From assembly GCA_021771815.1 (NCBI GenBank), contig JAETOE010000003.1, forward strand, positions 55,883-119,882: a stretch of 64,000 nt of DNA. Reading direction: 5' to 3'. This DNA is from Roseburia hominis (GTDB taxonomy: Bacteria > Bacillota > Clostridia > Lachnospirales > Lachnospiraceae). Position numbers and translations under genes: made by a program. The notes beneath the pieces were generated by a model, which was not told the origin of the DNA, ran no database searches, and saw only the letters and a list, made by a program, of their open reading frames with translations. This document shows, piece after piece, positions 41,151-48,945 of this stretch (its first letter is position 1; every line of letters starts with the position of its first letter).

Positions 41151-41803
41151 TCGTAGACGAGAGGCTGGTTACTTATATTAATTCTCTTGACATGGGAAAT
41201 ACCGCACTTCTGGATCAGATTGAAAAGGAAGCGACGGAACAATATGTGCCGATCATCCGCAAGGAAATGCAGACGTTTCTAAAGTTGCTGCTTGCCATGA
41301 AGAAGCCGGCGCGTATTTTGGAAGTGGGAACCGCAGTCGGGTTTTCCGCACTTTTGATGGCGGAATATAATCCCGTTCCCTGTCAGATCACGACGATTGA
41401 GAACTACGAAAAGCGTATCCCCATTGCGCGGGAGAATTTCCGCAGAGCGGGAAGGGAAGCGCAGATCACGCTGCATGCCGGCGATGCGGCGGACGTGTTA
41501 AAGACGCTTCACGAGCCGTATGATTTCATTTTCATGGACGCGGCGAAGGGGCAGTACATTCATTTTATGCCGGATATTTTAAGACTTCTGGAGGAGGAGG
41601 GCGTGCTCGTCTCCGATAATGTGCTGCAGGACGGAGATATTATCGAGTCACGCTTTGCGGTGACGCGAAGGAACCGCACGATCCACAAACGGATGCGCGA
41701 CTATCTGTATGAACTGACGCACAGCGACGAATTGGTGACGGCAGTGCTCCCTGTGGGAGACGGCGTGACGGTGAGCACGCGAAAGAGACGGACGGAGAGG
41801 TAG
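41147..41803 (+). CDS. trmR: tRNA 5-hydroxyuridine methyltransferase (TrmR/YrrM-like O-methyltransferase)
   Basis: 218 residues, class I SAM O-methyltransferase family 3: ILEVGTAVGFSALLMAEY, TTIENYEKR, HAGDAADVL, YDFIFMDAAKGQY and LVSDNVL. In Bacillus the YrrM homologue TrmR methylates 5-hydroxyuridine-34 of tRNA to 5-methoxyuridine, and the gene lies beside the U32 peptidase-like hydroxylation genes, as here. That context makes TrmR more likely than a catechol methyltransferase. It starts at GTG 41147 with GGAGG at seven bases, in a GTGA overlap with the preceding stop. Confidence 0.88.
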   Translation: MIVDERLVTYINSLDMGNTALLDQIEKEATEQYVPIIRKEMQTFLKLLLAMKKPARILEVGTAVGFSALLMAEYNPVPCQITTIENYEKRIPIARENFRRAGREAQITLHAGDAADVLKTLHEPYDFIFMDAAKGQYIHFMPDILRLLEEEGVLVSDNVLQDGDIIESRFAVTRRNRTIHKRMRDYLYELTHSDELVTAVLPVGDGVTVSTRKRRTER

Positions 41804-41809
41804 AAAAGT

Positions 41810-43033
41810 ATGAGAAGACCGGAACTGTTGATACCGGCGAGCAGTTTGGAAGTATTGAAGATAGCAGTCATTTACGGAGCGGACGCCGTCTATATCGGCG
41901 GTGAGGCGTTCGGGCTGCGCGCGAAGGCGAAGAATTTCTCCATGGAGGAGATTAAGGAGGGCATTGCATTTGCGCACGCGCATGATGTGAAGGTCTATAT
42001 CACGGCGAATATCCTGGCGCACAACGGCGATCTTGACAGCGTGCGGGAGTACTTTGCCGAACTCCGCGGGATAAAGCCGGATGCGCTGATTATTTCCGAT
42101 CCGGGCGTGTACATGATCGCAAAGGAGGTCTGTCCCGAGATCGAGCGTCATATCAGTACGCAGGCCAATAATACGAATTACGGTACTTACCGTTTCTGGT
42201 ACGAGCAGGGTGCGAAGCGCGTTGTGTCTGCAAGGGAGCTTTCCCTCGCGGAGATTAAAGAAATCCGGGCAAATATCCCAGAGGATCTGGAGATTGAGAC
42301 GTTTATCCACGGGGCGATGTGCATTTCCTATTCGGGGCGGTGTCTGCTCTCGAATTATTTTACCGGGCGGGATGCCAACGGCGGAGCCTGTACGCATCCG
42401 TGCAGATGGAAGTACGCGATTGTGGAGGAGAAGCGTCCGGGCGAGTATCTGCCTGTCTATGAAAATGAGCGCGGGACCTATATTTTTAATTCCAAGGATC
42501 TTTGTATGATTGAGCATATTCCGGAATTAATGGAGTCGGGTATTGACAGTTTCAAAATAGAGGGTAGAATGAAGACAGCACTATATGTTGCGACGGTGGC
42601 GAGAACCTACCGGAGGGCGATCGATGACTATAAGCAGTCGCCGGAGCTTTATGCGAAGAATCTGCCGTGGTATCAGGATCAGATATCGAACTGTACCTAC
42701 CGGCAGTTCACGACAGGCTTTTTCTTTGGCAAGCCGTCCGAGGAAGCGCAGATATATGATAATAACACCTATGTCAGGGAGTATACGTATCTGGGAATCG
42801 TCGGAGAGCAGAACGAAGAAGGACTGTACCGTATCGAGCAGCGCAATAAGTTTTCTGTGGGAGAAGAAATCGAGGTCATGAAGCCGGACGGTACAAATCA
42901 GACGGTTGTGGTAAGACGCATTGTGGATGCGGACGGGGAGGAGATGGAATCCGCGCCGCATCCGAAGCAGGTACTCTATATCGATCTGGGAGAGCCGCTT
43001 GCAATGTATGATATATTACGAAGAAAAGAATAG
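41810..43033 (+). CDS. U32 family protein, probable tRNA 5-hydroxyuridine synthesis (TrhP-like)
   Basis: 407 residues. PELLIPASSLEVLKIAVIYGADAVYIGG opens the family, and the U32 signature ETFIHGAMCISYSGRC is at 163-178, with Cys at 171, 178, 194 and 198 that could hold an Fe-S cluster. Members TrhP1/TrhP2 (YrrN/YrrO) hydroxylate U34 of tRNA, using prephenate in E. coli. It follows trmR by 6 bp, so hydroxylation and methylation enzymes are paired. Only one U32 gene is present here where Bacillus has two; it corresponds better to the longer, YrrO-like protein. Confidence 0.88.
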   Translation: MRRPELLIPASSLEVLKIAVIYGADAVYIGGEAFGLRAKAKNFSMEEIKEGIAFAHAHDVKVYITANILAHNGDLDSVREYFAELRGIKPDALIISDPGVYMIAKEVCPEIERHISTQANNTNYGTYRFWYEQGAKRVVSARELSLAEIKEIRANIPEDLEIETFIHGAMCISYSGRCLLSNYFTGRDANGGACTHPCRWKYAIVEEKRPGEYLPVYENERGTYIFNSKDLCMIEHIPELMESGIDSFKIEGRMKTALYVATVARTYRRAIDDYKQSPELYAKNLPWYQDQISNCTYRQFTTGFFFGKPSEEAQIYDNNTYVREYTYLGIVGEQNEEGLYRIEQRNKFSVGEEIEVMKPDGTNQTVVVRRIVDADGEEMESAPHPKQVLYIDLGEPLAMYDILRRKE

Positions 43034-43047
43034 GATGGTGGAAGACG

Positions 43048-44109
43048 ATGAAACAGGACAAGTATGTTGCATATGTAGGTACTTATACCCATGAGAACAG
43101 CGTAGGCATCCATATCTATGACGTTGATGTCGAGGAGGGACGTATGCAGGAGCGCAAGGTCGTTCCGATCAATAATCCGTCCGATCTGGTCGTATCCAAG
43201 GATCGCAAATTTCTGTATTCTATCGCAGATGAGGGCGTCGAGTCGTTTAAGATCGAGCCGGACGGTGACCTCATACCGATCAATCAGCAGTGGATCGGCG
43301 GTATGCGAGGCTGCTATGTGGAGGTGGATGACGAGAATCGTTATCTGTTCGTCGGCGGACATCATGACGGACGTGTCAGCATGATGCGTCTGATGCCGGA
43401 CGGCAGTATCGGAGGAATCGCGGACGGCGTGTTCCACAAGGGTATGGGAAGGAGCATTGCACAGCGCAATTTCATTCCGCATGTGGATTGCGTAAAGCTG
43501 ACCCCGGATCAGAAGTTTTTGTGTGCGGTTGACAACGGATTGGATCAGGTCAAGATTTATCGTGTGGATTATGAGTACGGCAAGTTAAAGCTCATTGACA
43601 TCATCCGCGGACCGCTCGAGTCTGCGCCGCGTATGATCCGTTTCTCGAGGGACGGGCGGTATGCGTATATTCTCTATGAACTGATGAATATGGTCGAGGT
43701 GTATCATTATCAGCTGGTGGACGATCAGCCTGTATTTGAGAAGATTCAGACGGTCAGCACTGTGACGCACAAGGAAGAGGATCTCTGCGCGGCTTCCGGT
43801 ATGGAGATTTCATCGAGCGGCAGGTATCTGTTCTGCAGTAATGCAGGCGTGAACTCCGTCGTCTGCTACGAGATCGATAAGGAGACAGGAATGCTCGACG
43901 AGCGTTTCATCACGAAGGTCAACAGCGATTATCCGAAGGTGCTTGCAGTCTATCCGGATGAAAAGCATTATCTGACGCTCAACAACAATTCGAACGATAT
44001 CTTTACGTATACGATCGATTTTGAACACGGTTATTCGTTGCAGCGGTGCGCGAGCGTTAAGATCGATAAACCAAACTGTATCTATATGTTAAAATTGCAG
44101 GATGCGTAA
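43048..44109 (+). CDS. Lactonase family beta-propeller protein (6-phosphogluconolactonase-like)
   Basis: 353 residues, seven-bladed propeller of the YbhE/Pgl lactonase family. YVGTYTHENSVGIHIYDVD opens the first blade, and repeated units PSDLVVSKDRKFLYS, GCYVEVDDENRYLFVGG, HVDCVKLTPDQKFLCAVD and APRMIRFSRDGRYAYILYE follow the usual blade pattern. Some members hydrolyse 6-phosphogluconolactone; others have no tested activity, so substrate is uncertain. It follows the U32 gene by 14 bp and ends the block at a strong terminator. Confidence 0.85.
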   Translation: MKQDKYVAYVGTYTHENSVGIHIYDVDVEEGRMQERKVVPINNPSDLVVSKDRKFLYSIADEGVESFKIEPDGDLIPINQQWIGGMRGCYVEVDDENRYLFVGGHHDGRVSMMRLMPDGSIGGIADGVFHKGMGRSIAQRNFIPHVDCVKLTPDQKFLCAVDNGLDQVKIYRVDYEYGKLKLIDIIRGPLESAPRMIRFSRDGRYAYILYELMNMVEVYHYQLVDDQPVFEKIQTVSTVTHKEEDLCAASGMEISSSGRYLFCSNAGVNSVVCYEIDKETGMLDERFITKVNSDYPKVLAVYPDEKHYLTLNNNSNDIFTYTIDFEHGYSLQRCASVKIDKPNCIYMLKLQDA

Positions 44110-44149
44110 GACGAGGGCAGCGAAAAGCGCTGCGCGGGTCTTTACAGAG

Positions 44150-44181
44150 CCGTGCCGGGAGTTCCCGGCACGGTTTTTTTT
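44150..44181 (+). terminator. Strong intrinsic terminator after the lactonase gene
   Basis: CCGTGCCGGGA (44150-44160) pairs perfectly with TCCCGGCACGG (44163-44173), then eight T. Confidence 0.93.
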
Positions 44182-44321
44182 GCGCAATAGGAAATTTCGG
44201 GGCATCAGGCAGGCGACGATAATCCCGAAAAACCATATATGAAAAAATAGGGAAAATCAACGTATGATATAAAGGGGGATGGATATAGTTAATAATAGAA
44301 AAGAGTGAAAAGAGGGCAGGC

Positions 44322-45431
44322 ATGGATAAGGAAGAACGCTTAAGGCGGCAGCGGGAATTTTTAATAAAATTTGCATATTGGGCGGTATGGGTCTGTATCG
44401 CCCTTTTTTTGATTAAACTCGTAGGTCCGGTGCTTCTGCCGTTTGTCGCGGCGTTTCTGATCGCGTGGCTTTTATCCGTTCCGGTGAGGTTTGCGTCGGA
44501 ACGGATGCACATAAAACGGAGTCTTGCGGCGGTCGTCATCGTATTTTTATTCTATGGACTTGTCGCGGTGCTCTTATATTTTCTCGGGAACAGGGTCGTG
44601 CTGCTGATTCAGGGGATTGGCGGGGAATTGACGGAATTTCTGTCGAATACCATCTTTCCGATGGTTCAGAATTTCTGCGGGTGGCTTTCCAGTCTTACGG
44701 GGGACGGGGCGATATTTTCCGATGCGGCGGGAAATGCCGCGGTGCGCGCTGCCGGGCAGGAATCCGCACAGGCGATTTCGCACGCGGGGCAGATGGTGTC
44801 CGGCGTTTCGGGGACGGTCATCGACGCTGTTTCGGGGGTTGCGGCAGGGATTCCGGGGGTGTGCATGAACGTGCTGCTCGCAGTCATTGCAACGGTATTC
44901 ATGGAACTTGATTTCCCGGGGATTCTGCAGTTTTTGAGAAAGCAGGTGCCCAAGAAATGGCAGAATACGGTCTTTGGAATCAAGGATTATGTGATGGGAA
45001 CGATGGGAAAGTGCGTGCTTTCCTATGTGCTGATTTTTATCATGACGTTTGCAGAACTCTCAGTCGGATTTCTGGTGCTGCAAATCGACGGGGCGTTTGC
45101 AATCGCGTTCATCGTCTCTATCCTTGATATTCTTCCAGTGCTCGGGACGGGGACAGTGCTGATTCCGTGGGCTGTTATCGCGTTTGCAGGCGGCAACTTC
45201 AAGATGGGGATCGGCGTGATGGGACTTTATCTTATCATAACTGTAGTTCGAAATATTGTAGAGCCGAAGCTGGTCGGAGAGCAGATGGGACTTTCTCCGG
45301 TCGTCATGCTGCCCTGTATGATCCTGGGACTGAACTTTTTTGGCATCGTGGGATTGTTCGGCGTGCCGCTTGCCGTGGCGTTTTTAAAGGATTTGAATGA
45401 CCGCGGCGTGATTCATATTTTTAAATGTTGA
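44322..45431 (+). CDS. AI-2E transporter family membrane protein, YtvI-like
   Basis: 369 residues with about eight membrane segments. The C-terminal ISFAVSILDILPVLGTGTVLIPW-type region (here VSILDILPVLGTGTVLIPW), NIVEPKLVGEQMGLSPVVMLPCMILGLNFFGIVGLFGVPLAV is diagnostic for the family. YtvI is a Bacillus sporulation membrane protein; other members export AI-2 or act as Na+/H+ antiporters, so the role is open. The ATG at 44322 follows AGAGGGCAGGC. It is isolated by the terminator upstream and by a trpS promoter starting at 45428. Confidence 0.85.
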   Translation: MDKEERLRRQREFLIKFAYWAVWVCIALFLIKLVGPVLLPFVAAFLIAWLLSVPVRFASERMHIKRSLAAVVIVFLFYGLVAVLLYFLGNRVVLLIQGIGGELTEFLSNTIFPMVQNFCGWLSSLTGDGAIFSDAAGNAAVRAAGQESAQAISHAGQMVSGVSGTVIDAVSGVAAGIPGVCMNVLLAVIATVFMELDFPGILQFLRKQVPKKWQNTVFGIKDYVMGTMGKCVLSYVLIFIMTFAELSVGFLVLQIDGAFAIAFIVSILDILPVLGTGTVLIPWAVIAFAGGNFKMGIGVMGLYLIITVVRNIVEPKLVGEQMGLSPVVMLPCMILGLNFFGIVGLFGVPLAVAFLKDLNDRGVIHIFKC

Positions 45432-45456
45432 AGCTCTCCGGCAAAACGTGTATAAT
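45428..45456 (+). promoter_or_regulatory. trpS promoter
   Basis: TTGAAG (45428-45433) overlaps the preceding stop codon; a perfect TATAAT (45451-45456) follows after 17 bp. The leader to the trpS start is only about 65 nt, too short for a T box. Confidence 0.7.
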
Positions 45457-45526
45457 AAGCAAAGACAATGCACGCGGTACACGGGGAGGCGAATAGATTC
45501 GTTTCCTGTTTAGATTGGAGAGAGAA

Positions 45527-46615
45527 ATGGCAGAGAAGATTATTTTGACAGGCGACCGTCCTACCGGGAAGCTTCATGTGGGACATTATGTAGGTTCGTT
45601 AAAGAGAAGAGTGGAACTCCAGAATTCCGGGGAGTTTGATAAGATATTTATCATGATCGCGGACGCGCAGGCGCTGACCGACAATGCGGACAATCCGGCG
45701 AAGGTGCGCGACAATATCATGGAAGTGGCGCTTGATTACCTTTCGGTGGGCTTAGATCCGGCGAAGTCAAATATTTTTATCCAGTCCTATGTGACGGAAC
45801 TGACGGAACTGACCTTTTATTACATGAATCTGGTGACAGTGTCCAGATTACAGCGCAATCCGACCGTGAAGTCCGAGATTCAGATGCGCAACTTCGAGGC
45901 GAGCATCCCGGTCGGGTTCTTCAATTACCCGATCAGTCAGGCGGCGGACATCACCGCATTTCACGCGACGACGGTTCCGGTGGGCGAGGATCAGATGCCG
46001 ATGATCGAGCAGACCAAAGAGATCGTGCACAAGTTCAACTTTGTCTACGGCGATACGCTGACCGACCCCCAGATTCTTCTGCCGGACAATAAGGCATGCT
46101 TAAGGCTTCCGGGAACGGACGGCAAGGCGAAGATGAGCAAGTCGCTCGGGAATTGTATCTATCTCTCGGAGTCCGAGGAGGACGTCAGAAAGAAGGTCAT
46201 GTCCATGTTCACAGACCCGGATCATATCCGCATCGAAGACCCGGGCAAGCTGGAAGGGAATACCGTATTTACTTATCTCGACGCGTTCTGCAATGACGCG
46301 CATTTTGCAGAATATCTTCCCGAGTACGCGAACCTTGATGAGTTGAAAGCGCATTATCAGAGAGGCGGGCTTGGCGACGTGAAGGTGAAGAAGTTCCTGA
46401 ACAACGTGATGCAGGAGGAACTTTCCCCGATTCGCGCGCGCAGAAAAGAATACGAGCAGAGGATCGGCGATGTGTACGATATCTTAAAGGAAGGAAGCAA
46501 AGTAGCGCGGGAAGAGGCGGCGAAGACGCTTGCCGAGGTAAAGCATGCAATGAAGATCGATTATTTCGAGACGCCGGAGTTTTTGGAGGAGCAGCTTGCG
46601 AAGTATACAGGGTAG
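45527..46615 (+). CDS. trpS: Tryptophanyl-tRNA synthetase
   Basis: 362 residues, class I synthetase. HVGH at 17-20 and KMSKS at 202-206 are the ATP-binding signatures; TGDRPTGKLHVGHYVGSL and VPVGEDQ are characteristic of TrpRS. It attaches tryptophan to tRNA-Trp. The ATG at 45527 has GGAGAG ahead; a TTG at 45515 coincides with that ribosome binding site and is not a likely start. It has its own promoter and is followed by a terminator facing the two-component genes. Confidence 0.97.
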   Translation: MAEKIILTGDRPTGKLHVGHYVGSLKRRVELQNSGEFDKIFIMIADAQALTDNADNPAKVRDNIMEVALDYLSVGLDPAKSNIFIQSYVTELTELTFYYMNLVTVSRLQRNPTVKSEIQMRNFEASIPVGFFNYPISQAADITAFHATTVPVGEDQMPMIEQTKEIVHKFNFVYGDTLTDPQILLPDNKACLRLPGTDGKAKMSKSLGNCIYLSESEEDVRKKVMSMFTDPDHIRIEDPGKLEGNTVFTYLDAFCNDAHFAEYLPEYANLDELKAHYQRGGLGDVKVKKFLNNVMQEELSPIRARRKEYEQRIGDVYDILKEGSKVAREEAAKTLAEVKHAMKIDYFETPEFLEEQLAKYTG

Positions 46616-46656
46616 ACGGTGAAACGAAAACGTAAAACAAAAAGTATTTCATAGGG

Positions 46657-46703
46657 TGCAGGAATTGACAGCGACAAATGTAACTGGCGATTCCTGCATT
46701 TTT
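46657..46703 (+). terminator. Terminator after trpS
   Basis: TGCAGGAAT (46657-46665) pairs with ATTCCTGCA (46690-46698), followed by TTTTT. Confidence 0.75.
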
Positions 46704-46748
46704 GTATTATGATACGCAGAACGAATCAGTCAGAGAAAATAGTCCGGC

Positions 46749-48077
46749 TTATTCGCGCGGCAGCACCACCGAGAAGCATGCCCCGCCCTCCGGCGCATCG
46801 GTGACAAAGATCTTTCCGCGGTGCGCGGTCACGATCTCCTTTGCAATGCAGAGCCCGAGCCCGTAGTGATCTTTGCTCGTATGGGACTGCTCGGCGCGGT
46901 AGAAACGATCGAAGATCCGCGTCTTATCATCGTCCGGCACGCCGCAGCCGCTGTCTGACACCGTAAAGCGGATATACTTTGCGGCAGAATGCGCTGTTTG
47001 GCCGTTTGCCGCATCATAGGAGAGCGAGAGCGTCACCGTACCGCCTGCCGGGGTGTAGGAGAGCGCGTTGTCGAGCAGGACGGACAGTACCTGTCCGATG
47101 CGGTCCGCGTCCAGGGAACAGGTTGGGGAAGCGTCGTCCGGCAGCGTGATTTTCAGGGAAATGTCCTTGTCTGCGGCGAGTAGTTCGTATTTCTCGTAGG
47201 CGGCAAGCAGCAGTTCGTCCGGCTGGCAGGGTGTCTCGTGAAGGGAGAGCGAGCGGGCGTCGGAGTTCGTGAGGATGAGCATGTCGGAGACGAGCCGCTG
47301 CATACGGAGATTTTCCTGCATCAGAATGGACATAAAATGTGCGCGGTCGGCGTCGCCACTCGCCTTTTGGAGCGCTTCGATTCCAGAGCGCATCACGGCG
47401 AGCGGCGTGCGCAGCTCATGAGATGCCGAGGCGACAAACGCGGACTGCCGTTTTACGTTCTCTTCCAACGGGCGCAGCATATACCCGGTGAACTGCCAAG
47501 AAAATGCCGTGAGCAAAAGCAGGGCGAGCAGGTCGGCGAAAAAGAAGGCAAGCCGCTGGAAGAGAAGCTGTCCATTCTGCGCCGTGCGCGGGTAAAAGAG
47601 CAGGAAGGAGAGTGTGCCGTGCGCTTTTGAAACCGTTCCGGCGGAGACATAATAGGAAGTACCCGAGGCGCCGGAGAGCGTAAATTCGGCATGCTGCGCA
47701 AGCTGTCTGCCCGAAGATGAGAAGATGTTAAGCCCGAAGGAATCGGCGGCTGTCTGGACGGCAAGGCGCACATCCTCCCCTGTGGCGGTGCGGTGTGCTC
47801 CGCCGAGCTGCTGCAGATAGAGCGGGGAGCCGTTGTCATAGAGCAGCAGTTCGAAATGGTTCTTTTCCGCGAGCTGGTTCACCCACTGCAGCGAGATAAC
47901 GTCCTGCAGCTGCAGATGCGTGAGAACGGAATTTGTCTCGTTTTGGAAGGAGGCGTAATGATTTTTCTCCAGGCTTTGTTCTGAAATCCAAAGGCAGAGC
48001 AGTGTCAAAAGAATAAGAATCATTCCTGTGACTGCCGCACAGAAAAACGTCATTTGACGGTGTAATTTATGAAACAT
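46749..48077 (-). CDS. Sensor histidine kinase
   Basis: 442 residues. Two membrane segments (about 10-32 and 173-198) enclose an extracellular sensor domain of about 140 residues. The dimerisation helix contains H220 in SASHELRTPLAVM; the ATPase has N, G1 and G2 boxes (VLLDNALSYTPAG, VSDSGCGVPDDD, HYGLGLCIAKEIV). It should phosphorylate the response regulator encoded just upstream, whose stop it overlaps by 11 bp. The signal is unknown. The pair is divergent from the binding-protein/permease gene set starting at 48946, a usual layout for a dedicated regulator. Confidence 0.95.
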   Translation of the reverse strand: MFHKLHRQMTFFCAAVTGMILILLTLLCLWISEQSLEKNHYASFQNETNSVLTHLQLQDVISLQWVNQLAEKNHFELLLYDNGSPLYLQQLGGAHRTATGEDVRLAVQTAADSFGLNIFSSSGRQLAQHAEFTLSGASGTSYYVSAGTVSKAHGTLSFLLFYPRTAQNGQLLFQRLAFFFADLLALLLLTAFSWQFTGYMLRPLEENVKRQSAFVASASHELRTPLAVMRSGIEALQKASGDADRAHFMSILMQENLRMQRLVSDMLILTNSDARSLSLHETPCQPDELLLAAYEKYELLAADKDISLKITLPDDASPTCSLDADRIGQVLSVLLDNALSYTPAGGTVTLSLSYDAANGQTAHSAAKYIRFTVSDSGCGVPDDDKTRIFDRFYRAEQSHTSKDHYGLGLCIAKEIVTAHRGKIFVTDAPEGGACFSVVLPRE

Positions 48078-48750
48078 CTGGTATCTCCAATCGGTAGCCT
48101 ACGCCGCGGATCGTAGAGAGCGTCAGAATGCTGCCTACGGTGTGAAGCCGCTTGCGCAGAAAGTGAATGTAGGTGTCGAGATTGCTCTCCTCCACGGCGG
48201 CGTCCGCGCCCCAGACGCGTGAGAGCAGGACCATGCGCCGCAGCACGGCGTCCGGCTCCCTTAAGAAGACTTCGAGCAGCCGTCCTTCGCGCCCGGAGAG
48301 GAGCAGGCTTCCCGCAGGACCGAAAAGTTCGCGCATGCCGGGATCGTAGGAAATATCGCCGTAAGAAAGTGTTTCGTGTGTCTCCCATTTGCCGCTGCGG
48401 CGTCCGAGCGAGCGGATGCGCGCCATAAGCTCCTCAAAGGCAAAGGGCTTCGTCAGATAATCGTCCGCGCCCGTGTCCAGTCCTTCGATGCGGTCATAAA
48501 GCTCGCCGAGCGCGGTGATCATGATCACGGGGGTATGTACGCCTGCGTTTCTTGCCTTCTTTAACACGAGGAGCCCGTTCATTGTGGGGAGCATCCGGTC
48601 TAAGAGGATGAGGTCGTAGGCGTCCTGTATGAAAAGGTCAAGCCCGTCTCTGCCGTCGTGGCAGAGCTCCACCTCATGTCCTTCGCGCTTTAGCTGAAAG
48701 CTAAGCGTATCGCAGAGATTCATGTCGTCTTCAATCAGTAAAATTCTCAT
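48067..48750 (-). CDS. OmpR/PhoB-family response regulator
   Basis: 227 residues: receiver domain with ED at 7-8, phosphoacceptor D51 in LLDRMLP, and TKPF near 100, then an OmpR-type winged helix (LLSGREGRLLEVFL ... LDTYIHFLRKRL ... TIRGVGYRLE). It overlaps the kinase gene by 11 bp. TTAAAG direct repeats in the divergent gap at 48857-48885 are probable binding sites for activation of the gene set to the right. Confidence 0.95.
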   Translation of the reverse strand: MRILLIEDDMNLCDTLSFQLKREGHEVELCHDGRDGLDLFIQDAYDLILLDRMLPTMNGLLVLKKARNAGVHTPVIMITALGELYDRIEGLDTGADDYLTKPFAFEELMARIRSLGRRSGKWETHETLSYGDISYDPGMRELFGPAGSLLLSGREGRLLEVFLREPDAVLRRMVLLSRVWGADAAVEESNLDTYIHFLRKRLHTVGSILTLSTIRGVGYRLEIPDVS

Positions 48751-48826
48751 GTCCTGTCTCCGTTTTGATAGAATGTATAGCCATATGGCCCATCATGTAT
48801 TTTCCCATGTATCTTATCACAATTAT

Positions 48827-48901
48827 CTTAAAAAAATCTTTAAGAGAAACAAAAAATTAAAGAGAGCGTTAAAGAAAAATTAAAGGAACTCCTGTTATGA
48901 T
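48827..48901 (+). promoter_or_regulatory. Divergent control region with TTAAAG direct repeats
   Basis: TTAAAG at 48857-48862, 48869-48874 and 48880-48885 is spaced 12 and 11 bp, about one helix turn, as for OmpR-family dimers. CTTAAA and TTTAAG at 48827-48844 extend the array. A -10-like TATGAT (48896-48901) lies 10 bp past the last repeat, and no good -35 is present, so an activator-dependent promoter is likely. Confidence 0.6.
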
Positions 48902-48945
48902 AAGACTGTAGACAAAAAGAAATGTTTAAGACGGGAGATGCAAAT

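Noticed and set aside
45457..45526. T-box leader for trpS
   Set aside because: The leader is too short and lacks the T-box sequence.
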